Source: Dipteris shenzhenensis (lineage: Eukaryota > Polypodiophyta > Polypodiopsida > Gleicheniales). From it: a stretch of DNA of 64,000 nucleotides. The stretch lies in assembly GCA_047967505.1 (NCBI GenBank), contig CM106540.1; one strand, given 5' to 3'. Under the pieces are notes generated by a model. That model did no database searches and had not been told where the DNA came from. It was given only the letters and a program-made list of their open reading frames with translations. Shown here piece after piece: positions 1-11,556 of this stretch; position 1 is the first letter of the stretch; each line of letters opens with the position of its first letter. Both the position numbers and the translations under genes were made by a program.

Positions 1-1810
1 AGTCATGACTCCATGCAAAGGCAATTTGAAGGTAGACAAAGGCTCGAATCAGCTTCTACAATGACTTTGTCTTCAATTGTCACCTCCAAACTACAATGCA
101 AACGAGCCTGTCTGGCCTTCATCAACCAACCAATAGCTACTTCAACAACCATCTCCTTGCATGCAGCTCCAAGGCAACTGCAAGGCATAAGAAGGTAGTG
201 CAAAAGTGCCACCAAGCATCAACAACTCAACAAGGCACCAACAATGATGGATGGACATCTATAGTAGCAACACTGCCTAGGTAACACACAACCCACCACG
301 ACACAGCATAACAAAATGCAAAAAGGCACAAAGGCATCCAAATGAAGTCTTCATTGCCCACATAAAGCCAATATGACACATGACACACGCAATGATGTAA
401 GCAAAGCTTCAGGTGATGCTCATGGCTCTTATCAATGACTGTCAGCCTCTAGCATCCTTCATGACTCATGAGCAAACCTCCAACAATGAGCAACCACAAT
501 AGACAAAGCCAAACTTTAATGCAAGGGAATCACAATGCAGAGCTTCAAATAATCCCAAACATCGATGACCTCAAACAACATCAATGTGAGCCACGCGACG
601 ATAATGAAATCTAAATCTTGCCTAGAATGTCCTAATATTTCGACAATTCTTATCGTGGAATTAACACGTGGAAATTTCTTAACCCATCCTCAGGGCTTGG
701 TCACAATGTAACACGTTCCACCTTATCCTTTGGCCACATCACCTCACCTTATCCACACATGCAAATTACCATGTCATTGCTTATCCTACCACATGGCAAC
801 CCCACAGTACCTTATTTATCCACATCATCAGTGACCCATGCATATGCCATGTCACATGGACACATCATCATTGATCAATCAAATTACAATATTAATGCAC
901 TTGACTTAGCTAACCATGTCATCAATGCCCCATCATCTGACACATTGCCTTGCCACATCAACATTACCATGTGACATGTAGGCACAATTACCCCTGCCAG
1001 GCACACTTTGCATGTTGCATGTGCACACAGCTGGCACCTCAACAGTGCTCCATAGGCACACCCCTTGCTAGGCACAAATTTTCATATAAACACAGCCTAC
1101 CACATCATCATTTCTCCATCAAGCCGTATCTCTTGATTCATAAAGAATCTGAGGGTACTCCAACAAGGAAAATCGCTCTTTTTTTAGTGCACTACATGCT
1201 TTTACATCATGCACACATTTCAGCATTTGTATCACACATTTTTTAGCCTTGACATCAAAATACACTTCTTGCACACGTTCAAGCCTCTACATCAATGCAT
1301 CTGTGACCCTGTATCTAAAAGGAACAATTTTTTTTTTTTGGCTATTTTTCTTCGCTTGACGATTGGTCTAGCTCTAGACTAATGTGGATTAGTTTATCCA
1401 TAAAGGAGACAACTCCAAAGTAGCCAATTGAAGCCATGCCCAAAATTTCTTGATTCTTACTCAAAAACAATTCCAACGCTCACATGCAGTTTCACATCAC
1501 CACATTTTCTGAAGCCTAATCTTCCACACATCAATGAATAAAATTTAGAGTACTCAATGGTATTGGCAGATTGTTTAGAGGGTATATTGTAAATCATTTC
1601 ATTTTGCACTCACATGCCCTCATTTTAAAGTCTTATAAGGTATTTTTTGGCATTTTTGCACATTATTTTGAGCCTTGTAAAGCCTCGGCTATTCCCGACA
1701 TCATTTGCCACATAAGCCATGTAATAGATTGGAATATATTGCAGCTCTATGTTGACCACTAATAGTTCAAATTGCAATAACTTCACATAGTGTTTTTGGT
1801 ACTATTTTTT
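1..1810. other. No gene recognised (AT-rich intergenic)
   Basis: Short open frames occur on both strands, but none resembles a known family or continues across its stop codons. The stretch is rich in CAT/CAC-type words and contains a poly-T run near 1329. It may be decayed repeat sequence. I see no RNA gene or clear promoter. Confidence 0.6.
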
Positions 1811-1815
1811 GCATC

Positions 1816-2162
1816 ATGTCTACCACTAGCAACCTCAATTTGGAGGCATCTACTAAGACAAACACTTCTAATTTCAGCACATGGAAATGCCAAATGGAGA
1901 CCATTTGTGTACTTCAAGACAAAGGGGAGTACATAGATGGGTCTATAGCTAGATCATCTAGTGCACTAGCAGTAACTCCCACCATTGCTATAGCACAAGC
2001 AAAAGGGTCTACACTTGGACCAATGGTGTCCACACCTACAGTATATCCTATCATTTCCTGAGCACAAGAAAAATGGAACAAGAAAGATGAATATGCATAT
2101 CATTTTGATCAGACAAAATGTGCAAGATTTCATGCTTGGGTGAAGACATAGAAAGAAACATG

Positions 2163-2198
<36 letters not shown>

Positions 2199-2209
2199 GT
2201 GTGTGTGTG

Positions 2210-2279
<70 letters not shown>

Positions 2280-2875
2280 ATTCTAATGCTACACCTTAAA
2301 CTAGTCAGTCACCTTTCCTGCAACTATGTTCGCAGCTCTTTATGAGTCCAAGAACATGCCAAGAACACATCCAGGATTCTCATACTGAGAAACCAAATCA
2401 ATGAGAGTTTCCACAATATCAATGAAACTGGTCATGCTTATGTATTTAGGATCAAGGATTATAACAATCAAATCGCAATAGCTAGAGAGACTATGGATCT
2501 TGTAGAAATGGTTCAAGTCATCCTGAATGGACTAGGAGAGGGATACTAGAATTTTGTCCAGTGTATTGCTATTCAAAGGTAGATTCCAACACTAGAAGAG
2601 CTACAACTAGTGCTTCTTTGTGAAGATCTCAGGACTCAATCCATTCAAGCATGCAAAAGTTCCTTCCAATGATTAAGCATTCACATCCTCAAATAGAGGC
2701 AGAGGGTAAAGGCAGAGGTAGAGCATTAGAAGCGGTTATTATCATCAAATCTAGTTTCAATATCCGCAACACCATCAGCATCAACATCCAAGAGTCATTC
2801 ATTCCAATCGAGGGAGATTTAAGAAGAGGGAATGTCATAAAATTCACCAAGGCATTGTCAACCGAGTGACCTTGA
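1816..2875 (+). pseudogene. Ty1/copia gag remnant (UBN2-like)
   Basis: Broken remains of a copia-type Gag polyprotein. The start at 1816 gives a typical N-terminus with a short acidic/Ser-Thr leader, then FSTWKCQMETICVLQDKGEY, the position where copia Gag carries its conserved W-x2-K/R-M motif. After a long microsatellite, frames from about 2385 to 2640 give RETMDLVEMVQVILNGLGEGY and then IPTLEELQLVLLCEDLR, which matches the UBN2 core. Stops and frame changes separate the pieces, so no protein is made. A Gly/Arg-rich stretch near 2690-2730 may be the start of the nucleocapsid part. Family level is fairly sure; no LTRs were found. Confidence 0.65.
2166..2280. repeat. Compound microsatellite (CT/GT/TA/GTAT)
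   Basis: Runs of CT, GT, TA, GT and GTAT units follow one another without a gap. The tract sits inside the copia gag remnant and is a likely site of slippage and length polymorphism. Confidence 0.95.
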
Positions 2876-2879
2876 ACGT

Positions 2880-4200
2880 AGTTCTAGCTTGCTTCTCAGT
2901 AAGGCTTACTTTGCTCCTATTATATAACTCGAGGAACACATTTTCTTGACAAATCCTTGAGCCAATGTCTAGATACTTTGCATGTCCTAATTGTGGAGAT
3001 AGGTTGTGTAGTAGCACTCAAAAGATCTTTCAAAGGTGGTATATGTGAAGCATAGTCAGTTTCTTCCTATGGACCATCCATATCAAGTGGATCCATATTT
3101 TGGAGATGTAGAACTAGACCCTATTCCTCTGGCCATAAGGTTTGGTGATTGGGAGTGACTGTGGCATTATCCACAAGTTGAAATACCTCTAGCTAGCATG
3201 CAACATCTCTCCATATTTTACACTCTTCCTTACTAGAGACAACACAAAGTCACATATCTATTGGACCAAATGCATATATTCAAAAATGTTTCTAAAAGTT
3301 TGTGGAAATATATGACTGGGGGCTAGAGATACCCCAAAGGCATGAGTTGACTTGAAATTAATGAAAACTGAAAGAGCCTTTTGTCGTGGGCAAGGTGACT
3401 TTACCTAAGGAGCCCTAGGTAATGACAAAAGCAGTTGAAGAGCGTTATCATGGGTATGAAAACCTCAACCGAGTACATGCATAACTTAAAGGGTCCCTTT
3501 ACTTTAAATGGAAAACTAAGTGGTCTAAATTTGAATGATTGGCACAGAATGATTTAGGTAACATGAATTCCTCTTCAGGTTGATCATTTTGGAACTCTTG
3601 TTTGAATTTGACTAACACAACATTGTTTCTATAGTATGTACCTCCAAGTGCTTTGCAGAGATGTAGTAGTAAAGATGCATCAAAGTCTCATCAAAGGCCA
3701 TCAACAAGATTAGTGTATTTATAAGGTATGTAAGAGGATCTACAATTGCATGTTTAATTTTCATACCATTGCAAAAGCAAGTTCCATTGCTTACATGTAA
3801 ATGCAAGGGGATATCATCAAAAGAGATCAAGAAATCATCCATTCTGCAAATGAGAATTCTCACAGTCGAAGCATATGTTTGATTGAAACACATTTCCAAT
3901 AAGTATCATGACATCCAATTGCATTTGCTCATGCACGTGGCAGATGAAGTGGCATATACAAGTACTTTGCACCATTCTAGCAATGAATGCTAATATCGAT
4001 GCTAATAATGACCAAATATGGATGTAACAACTTTCTTACTATAATATTGATAGGAGGCTTCTATATCAAAAGACTAATTAATAAGTGTTAAATAAAGCAT
4101 TAAAAAAAGAGCAATTTGTAGTAGTGTATGATCTGCATTCGACTTCATGTATCTCAATTAGCAAAATGCTTGTCGATTCTATTGTATCAACTTTTGGGTG
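2880..4200. other. No gene recognised
   Basis: No long frame matches a family I know. The stretch may contain further worn retroelement sequence between the plus-strand gag remnant and the minus-strand pol remnant, but I cannot support a specific call. Confidence 0.5.
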
Positions 4201-4859
4201 CTTACTTTAAGCCATAGATACTTTTCTTGAGATGGTAGACCTAATGCTCTTTCCCTAGTTCACCATACCCTTCTGGTTGTTGCATGTAGACTTCCTCATC
4301 TAGGTAACCATTGAGAAAAACATTTTTGACATCTAGTTGGTACACATTCCATCTTTTGAGTGTCACTAGTGATATCCAAAATCTTATGGAGTCCATCTTT
4401 TCTATTGGAGCATAAGTCTCATCATGGTCTTGCACATATTGTTGTGCAAAACATTTTGCAACTAGTCTAGCTTTGTATCTTCAATTCTTCCTCTAGATTG
4501 TACTTCACTTTGTAAAACTATCGTTTTCAATGGCCTTCTTTCCTGGTGGAAGGTCACATAAATACCAAGTGTTGTTTTTGTACAAGGCATCCATTACTTC
4601 ATTCAAGAGCATAATTAGTAGTTTCAATTTGAATTACTTTGCTTTTTTGAGCATATGTCAACCTTGTTTGTGGCCTAATTTCTCTAGTAGACTGTCTGCG
4701 TTGCTACTCTTCTAGAGGGTACTAGAATTTTTGCTCTTCTTTATCAATACTTTTTGTAGGTAATTGAGTAATCAGTGTCACCATCTCCTGTTCATTTGAT
4801 GTTTTGGATTCTGATTCTTCATCAACTATGACATCTTTGGAGATTATGACCTTTTGGTT

Positions 4860-4985
4860 GATGGGATCATACAACTTGTATGCTTTGCTTTCTTCACTGT
4901 AGCCAATCGTGATGCATTAATGGCTGACCATGATGGGATCATACAACTTGTATGCTTTTCTTTCTTCACTCTAGCCGACCATGAT
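4860..4985. repeat. Tandem duplication of about 63 bp
   Basis: The stretch beginning GGGATCATACAACTTGTATG at 4862 recurs at 4934 with a few substitutions. It lies in the copia integrase remnant and arose after or during its decay. Confidence 0.8.
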
Positions 4986-5454
4986 GCATTTTCATGATAT
5001 AACATCCAACTTTTTGTGATGATCGTCATGTATGTGGGCGTATGCAGGATGCCTAGTGCATTGCTGAATGAGTTTGGTTGGAAGCCAATTAACCAAGTTT
5101 GCAGTGACAATTTATTTTTCCCAATATGATTCGAAAGAAGCTTCTCACTGAGCAGTTTCTCTAGCACTATTTGCTAAAGTCCCATTCTTACCTTCAGCTC
5201 TATTACATTCTGCTAAGGAGTATCTATGCATGTGAGCTCTCTTCAAATGCCATGACTTTTGCAAGAGTTCACGAATGCTAAAGACATGTATTCACCTCCT
5301 CTGTCTAATCTCATGAATTTAAATTTTCTACCTTTCTAGTTCTCTACCATGGCTTTGAATTCTTGAAATTTGGAAAAGACTATAGATTTCTCTTTTAGAA
5401 AATAGACCGAACAACATTTGTTGTAGTCATCGATGAAAGTCAAATAGTAAAGCG

Positions 5455-5565
5455 AACCATTGATACTATAGGTCTATGCATAGCCCCATACATCTGTATA
5501 TATCAACAAGTAAATTGAACCATTGATACTATGGGTCTATGCATAACCACATACATAATCTATAT
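5455..5565. repeat. Tandem duplication of about 60 bp
   Basis: The block around CCATTGATACTATAGGTC at 5458 is repeated from about 5519 with small differences, again within the copia pol remnant. Confidence 0.75.
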
Positions 5566-5939
5566 GTATCAAATCTTTTCTTTATCTAAGCAACATGCTT
5601 TGCAAACTCTTTTAAGAAACTATAGCTTAGGAATTCTAAGTGCCATATTATGATTTCTCAATTGCATCAAGATTTCAAAATTGATATGTTCGTATCTCTT
5701 GTGCCATATTGTGTAAAGTGGCATCAATTGTTTTGCTAAGTTGACATGGCGTGCAAGTGTGGTACTCAAGCTAGCATCTTGAACAAGGACCCTTTCTTGA
5801 TGGCTGCTTTTCCCACTATCTAATGTCCTCTAGATTTATATCTAATTATGCATTCATCTCCATAAAAGTTAACTCGATATTTGTGTGTCGTCATTCACCA
5901 AACTAACAAGAGGTTCTTGCTGACGAATGCCAATTAGCT

Positions 5940-6260
5940 ATGTGGTGGCAGTAGGAAGGGATGCACAGCATGCGGACATGTGGTAGTTTGAATGTGGGGA
6001 TATTAATTCAAGATGATCATATCCAAGGAGGGGGTATTCCACTTTATCATGCAATCATTCAAGTGACGGGACATCATTTTTTAGTTCATGGTCATCTATG
6101 CTTAACTTTGGATTTCCATTGTCTTTTGCATTTGTTCTTGCACTCTTTTACTTCCTCCTTGCCCTCTTTGTCTACGACTACATTCTTACCCCTTCCATTG
6201 TCATCCACACAGTGTTTGTGATGATGAAGGAGCATAGAGTATCAACAATTGTTGCTAGAA
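5940..6260. other. No gene recognised
   Basis: A short plus-strand frame (5961-6221) is Leu/Ser/His-rich and matches nothing I know. The region lies where the distal LTR of the minus-strand copia remnant would be expected, but I could not match it to the LTR end at 9802. Confidence 0.4.
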
Positions 6261-6269
6261 GAGGTGCAA

Positions 6270-8205
6270 GATGACTTCTTGTGTTTCAACCCCTCACCCA
6301 ATTGAGGATTTTGGCAATGACATCATTAAAGGATTTTTGAGGAGTAATAAGCTCCTAAAGTTTGCAAAGAAGATAAGAGAAGACAAGTTGTAGTAAGCAA
6401 ATTAACTCTTGTGTCACAAATGATGTTGCCAGATACTTTGCTTCTATGCTAGACACAGCAACACAATGCTATTTCTTATTGGTCCATGAGACCAAAGATT
6501 GGTTGAGGAAGAAACAATTGCCACTAGTTGATTGCATCTGTGAGAATGATCTAGCCTTGGATCAAAATAGTCGAGAAAGGAAAGAGTTGTAGGACAATCC
6601 AGTCTCCAATATATGAGACCATGCTCCTTAGTGCCTTGTAGATATTTTAGTACATGCTTTGCTGCTATCTACTGACTCTAGCAGGGATTTGCAAGATGCT
6701 ATCGGAGTGAGTTCATAGAATAAAGAATGTTGGGTTGAGTGTTTAGACTAACAAACTGGAGGCAACCAATGACATTTGCAAAAGGAACATGATCTTCGAG
6801 CAATGGATCGGTTTTGGTCAGAAGGATTTTTGTTGGACATAGCAATTGAGGGAGTGAATACTAGGTTTGCCTTTGCCATATAAAATTTGTCTAAGATTTC
6901 CATAATGAATTTTGTCCGGCAAAGGAAGAGGATACCCGATTCAAAAAAATGTCAGACTTCAAAACTAAGGCAAGAATGGATTTCTCCCAAGTCCCATCTC
7001 AAAGGCAAAAGATAGTAGAGCCTTAGCACTATTGAGAAAAGAAAGATCATTGGAAACCAGAGTCGTGTCATCCACATACAGAGCAATGATGATAAAGGAC
7101 TGCCAGTCTCATTTCAAATAGACGTTTGTATATGAGGAGCAAGGATGTAACTTTTTGTTTGAAGAAAAGAATCAATCTTGAGACACCAAGCCCAAGATGC
7201 CTACTTCAAACCATAAATTGCATGATGTTATTGACAAACCAAATGCTCTTTTCCTTTCATAAAATGAAGCTAGGTGGTTGCTCCACGTAGATTTCTTTTT
7301 GTAAGTCAGCATTCAAAAAAGTAATTTTGACATCCTTCCAATGAACTCCCAAATCAAACTTGTGGCAAGGGACAATATGACACAAATCTTGGTGATGTGA
7401 ACAACAGAGAAAAGGTGTCATGTTAATCAACTTCTACCACCTGAGAAATATAAGATTCCTTTGAAGATCATGAATGTGAAGGACACCTCATAATATGCAT
7501 GTCTAAGAACTGGTATTATTGAGGTAAAGATTTCCTATACCTTTGACTTCATAAGTAGTATCATCTACAAGATAGACTGATGTTTGGGTTGGTATCTCTT
7601 GGTATGTATTGGAAGGCAGTGCCAAACTGGAAGACTCAGATCACATCTCATGCCTCTATGAGTACTTGATGAGTGACATGCATGCATTGTCAAAAGTGAC
7701 ATCATCTTTGTTAGAAATAATGCTGATGATATTAGGGTAATATGATCATATTTGTCGTCTTTGATAGTGTGAAGAAGATGAGACACAAGTTGAGATTGAG
7801 GTATGGTTGCCAAGCATCAGTTAGTTGATTAAGAATCTCCTTAAAGGATGCTATGTAAGCCATCATCAAAGTAGAGGATGTGTACTAATGATCGTCAAGG
7901 GTAGTGTGAAGATATAGAACCTCGATGGTAGAAAGAATGTACTATCTTATAGTCTTGTCTTTCTTGGTCCACTTGGCAAACATTATCTGCCAATTTTGAA
8001 GCACGGGCTCTTCAGTATTGGATTTACCAGAGCCATCTACTAGTTGGGAATGCCAAGGAGTCATGCCTTGAACAATTTCCAAGAGATGATCCCCTTTCAA
8101 ATTCATGATCATCTTGGTTTTCCATCCAGAGAAGACAGATCCTTGGAAAGTGGGGATGAACCATTGACTGGAGGGATAACCATTTATGAGAACAATGTTG
8201 GCCAT
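6270..8205 (-). pseudogene. Ty1/copia remnant (gag, RT, RNase H)
   Basis: A second minus-strand copia element. The Gag start at 8205 reads MANIVLINGYPSSQWFIPTF and continues with the W-K/R-M type motif (SGWKTKMIMNLKGDHLLEIV). At 7250-7400 RT remains include DVKITFLNADLQKEIYVEQP. At 6540-6800 pieces match the copia RT/RNase H link (FANVIGCLQFVSLNTQPNIL, then HVLKYLQGTKEHGLIYW). Stops and frameshifts are many. The primer-binding site and inner LTR edge lie upstream at 9790-9802. The protease/integrase middle is largely missing, so the element is deleted as well as mutated. Confidence 0.75.
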
Positions 8206-8209
8206 ATTT

Positions 8210-9780
8210 TCTTGAGATAGTCAACAATCGATGCAAAAATTGAGTGCCCTTGAGGCTCGGGCTCAGTCCATTAGAGAGTACACCAGAAAGAAAGGCTCTC
8301 CTACGAATGAGTCGATATGAAAATGCTTTGCGATTAAGCTATCGAGTCGCCATAATGTGAGCATAGGATTTCCACTTTGTAGTGACTTGTCGTTGATTTA
8401 CACAATGATATAGGATTCGCTTGTGCATGTTGTGAGGCATTCAGAGTGGTCGCCCAATACAAAGAGATGAAAATTGCAAGGATCCACCAGTATCTACTTG
8501 GATGATGTGCTCAGGTGGAAGGGAGAGCTTTCGAGAAAGATGGTGACTTTAGAGTAGGAGGAGATCAGGAGGGAGATGACGACTTTTGCAAGTTTAGAGT
8601 AGGGGAGGAAGACAATGACTTTAGAGTAGCAGAGATTAGGAGAAAGAGGTAGGAGGAAGAGGGTGAATTGGCAAGAGATAGAGGATGGAGGAGGAAAGCA
8701 AGTGCCATATGGGGAGGGCAGTGGCCAAATTTAGGCTAGAGGCTTTTAAGAAGGGGTAAAAAGTAGGCCCCATATGGGGGGGGGGGAAGCTTGGTGAATT
8801 TGGCTTGGAGGTGAATTCTTGGTTGTCGTCCAGAGCGACCTAAAGTGCAGAAAGATCATGGTGCACTGCAATTTGATGATCTCCATTGTTTTGAGACTGT
8901 TTTTTTGCCCAGTAGCTCATAGCCATGTTCAAAACTGTAATTGCCTACAGTGGTGGAAGCCTCTTCCCCAATCCTGAGAGAAAACTTTGTACAATTATTC
9001 TTCCCAACAACGAGCATAGGCATGATGGAAATAGTAAGTGCCTATAGTGGTGGGATCATCTTCCCCATTCGTAAGTGGAAACCTTGTACAATTCCATCTT
9101 TTGACATTATATTTACAGATGCCATGTTGTGCCTGAGAGTATTACTTTGTATTGACTCCTCTCAAGTGCTAACTTACGTTTTGTTGTGTTGTGCATGTTT
9201 CCCTTGCTCTCCAATTCCTCCCAAGTCTTTCATGGATGAGGATGCTACTTTTTTGGTTTTGTAAGCCATGAATCTTTTAGCTAGATGGTTCCGATGAACT
9301 GATATTTCAATGGAATTCTTTGAGGTTTGAATTGTTGCATAGTAATTTTGTGTAGGATAAGTTGAAGCTAAACTATCTTGGATATAGTTCGAATTATAGT
9401 TTAGCTTCAACTTAGCCCTTCTACAGTTCTACACAATACTATCTTCCATATAGTTCCATCTTTCTTTCATACAGCACCATAAGTTGAGTCCAAAGCATTA
9501 AATTAACCACCCTTTTGTTGTCAAGGATATAAAGCAACCAAGGAACAAATAGTAAACAAAAGAATAACAAAGATCCTCAAAAGGAACTTTCAGAAACACA
9601 AGCATCTAGGAAATCGATGATCATCTGAGAAACACATGCATCTAGGCATCTAGGAAATACGGGCATCCATGCATCTGAAGGTACAAAACAATCAGGAATA
9701 AGGATCATCTGGGAAACACAAACATCCAGGCATCTAGAAGTATAGAGCAACCATGAATAAGGATCATCTGAGTAACAAAA
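8210..9780. other. Copia leader region; no gene recognised
   Basis: This lies between the copia gag start and the primer-binding site on the minus strand. It contains purine-rich sequence (8500-8760) with a G run near 8778, an inverted repeat near 9360-9415 around TAGCTTCAACTTA, and repeats of the words CATCTAGG and GAAACACA near 9600-9730. No supported coding region. Confidence 0.45.
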
Positions 9781-9789
9781 GACATCCGG

Positions 9790-9801
9790 GCTCTAATACC
9801 A
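9790..9801 (-). other. Copia primer-binding site (initiator Met tRNA type)
   Basis: On the minus strand the sequence is TGGTATTAGAGC, one base from the usual plant copia primer site complementary to the 3' end of initiator methionine tRNA. It is directly preceded by GCTCAACA, the expected CA end of a 5' LTR. Orientation agrees with the gag start at 8205. Confidence 0.8.
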
Positions 9802-9905
9802 TGTTGAGCTATGAGAGATGAGACAACACATGCTCCCAAAGGAATAATCATATTCATGTACTAGATGTATAAATATAGTTGAGGAATAGGGTTGAGTGTG
9901 GGTGA
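9802..9905 (-). mobile_element. Copia 5' LTR, inner edge
   Basis: The LTR begins here at its inner edge with TGTTGAGC on the plus strand (ending ...CA on the minus strand). It holds an AT-rich patch (TATAAATATAG near 9870) that could be its TATA region. The outer boundary is not visible and no partner LTR was found, so the end coordinate is a guess. Confidence 0.5.
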
Positions 9906-9926
9906 GCTATATATATCTCTAACATA

Positions 9927-10018
9927 GGTAGGTCCTCCATCGATGCCTTATTTGTGTGTGAAATCCTTTGATGGAATAGGATTTCACACACAAGAAGACA
10001 TCGGTGGAGGACCTACCT
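9927..10018. repeat. Long imperfect hairpin
   Basis: Two arms of about 41 bp (9927-9968 and 9977-10018) are reverse complements with few mismatches: AGGTAGGTCCTCCATCGATG pairs with CATCGGTGGAGGACCTACCT. The loop is about 8 bases. It may be a small foldback element or a stem-loop in the retroelement LTR. Part of the arm recurs downstream at about 10021 (GGAAGGTCCTCCACC). Confidence 0.8.
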
Positions 10019-10488
10019 CAGGAAGGTCCTCCACCAATTTCTTCCTGTGTTAAATCCTCTAATGAATAGGATCCTCTTGTGGTGTCTTTTGAGAGCCCTT
10101 AAAGACAGGGAGATAATTTGGACAAACATGATACTGGGTGAAAGAATGCTATGATGTATGTACTATTGGCAAAAATATAGTTCTATATATTAGTACTGTT
10201 TTAAATGAACTCGAGTTAATGTGTGCACACACAATCATGCACATGCACAACACAAACTTAAAATACGTTCAGTAAAATCTTTTGAATTGTTATGGGTTTT
10301 GGCTTTGTCTTTTGTTTTCGGGCACACATAGGTTTGGGATTCCATCAACCACCTCATTCTCACTATGACGTCCTCACTAGTTCAGGAATTTTTGTCAAGC
10401 ACATCAACACATCGGCCACTCAGTTGAACTATTTCAGACAAAAAAGAAGATTGCTTTGTTGTTGATAGTAGCTTTTGCTTCTACCCAT

Positions 10489-11030
10489 CTAGTTGCCAAA
10501 TCTACCTCCTTCCACTTCTTCCTCCTCTCCTTCTGAGATGGAATCCTCAGAGGTGCCACTTGTCTCGTGATCAGATGACTTGGACTCTGAGCTCTCGGAA
10601 GTCGAAGTTTCCTCTTTTACCACCTTCTTGTGGTGACTCTTGATGTTGTAGTGGACCTTCCTATTCGCTCCTTGGAGAATAAGATCACGCATCTCCTACT
10701 TTTGTACTGCCTTCACTTGATGGAGCCAAGGCCTTCCCAAGATCAATGGGTAAGCCCTAGCATCTGGTTTTGTAGGAATAGCCTAAAATGTTGTAGCTAT
10801 AGAAATTCCACACACATCCACTGCCAAATTCTTCACCACTCCTAGAGTTTTCACTCTAGTATTATCAGCCAACTTAATATGATAAGGAGAGTTAAGAGAA
10901 GATAACTTCAAATCAACATCTTTCATTGTCTTTTCACTCATGACATTTATCGATGCACCCCCATCAATGTATGCATTAGAAATAGTTTGGCCATCTATGA
11001 TAACATCAACAATAGGGTTAGTACTACTAC
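10489..11030 (-). pseudogene. Ty3/gypsy retropepsin fragment
   Basis: The minus strand reads almost continuously from 11030 as a retroviral-type aspartic protease of plant gypsy elements. DGQTISNAYIDGGASINVM holds the catalytic D-G-A/S motif, and about 60 residues later comes AYPLILGRPWLHQ, the second family motif (ILGxPWL). Two stop codons break it (near 10783 and 10698). A Ser/Glu-rich acidic tail ends at 10489. No RT follows, so only this fragment survives. It abuts the kinase-like remnant on the other strand at 11041 and has probably replaced that gene's 5' part. Confidence 0.8.
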
Positions 11031-11040
11031 CTAGGCAAAT

Positions 11041-11319
11041 TCGAAGGGCACATGGGCATCGGAGTCAGATTTCTTTGCCGTTGGATGGCTATTTCGACAA
11101 ATTACCAACGTTCTCATAGATTCTACAAACGCTCTGAGGGACAGCTCCATGAAGGGCGACATTGCAATCAAGCACTTGGTTGATTGTGGGAACACACTTT
11201 GCAATATTGATCCAAAGGAGCGACCTTCCATGGGAGAAATTTTAAGAAAACTGCATAGTTTCAATGTAAATGAGGATGTGGCAATGCGACCTATTGAGGA
11301 AATGAAGACATGTTGTTGA
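11041..11319 (+). pseudogene. Protein-kinase-like gene, C-terminal fragment (copy 1)
   Basis: An open frame ending in TGA at 11317-11319 reads SDFFAVGWLFRQI, which resembles kinase subdomain IX (SDVFAFGVL), and then DPKERPSMGEILRKLHSF, the Arg-containing subdomain XI and final helix of eukaryotic protein kinases. Everything upstream (Gly loop to activation segment) is absent, replaced by gypsy sequence on the opposite strand. It lies 238 bp before the RING gene, the same order as the fuller kinase-like gene at 19.2-20.5 kb. The two remnants overlap only slightly in content, so direct homology rests on position and kinase character. It cannot make a working kinase. Confidence 0.65.
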
Positions 11320-11556
11320 AAAGCACTATGATTGCCAAAGTTTAATGTCTTTGAAAAATGTTAATGTGGGTTTAAAATGTGACAATTTGTCAGAGTTTGA
11401 CATTTTTATTCATAAAATTTAATCAATCGTGGTCAATCCTTAATTTTGTTAGTTAGATAAATTCTTATATCATATGGTTGGCGTAAGTATGTTATAATTA
11501 ATCACTCAATCACATGGTGCTTAGATCTCCTCTTGCTCCCTCCTTCATGAGTCACC

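Larger units (their letters stand above)
4200..5645 (-). pseudogene. Ty1/copia pol remnant (integrase and RT)
   Basis: Minus-strand copia polyprotein remains. The clearest part, about 4241-4435, reads ETYAPIEKMDSIRF and then VYQLDVKNVFLNGYLDEEVY followed by MQQPEGY, the signature start of the copia reverse transcriptase. Upstream on the same strand, 4840-5640 gives fragments like the copia integrase, including a stretch near 5290-5340 ending in DRGGEYMSLAF. Frame changes and stops are frequent. Two internal short tandem duplications (near 4860-4975 and 5455-5562) add to the decay. It is inactive. Confidence 0.75.

Noticed and set aside
9790-9801. Possible tRNA-related gene
   Set aside because: The short match to a tRNA 3' end is a retrotransposon primer-binding site; no cloverleaf is present.
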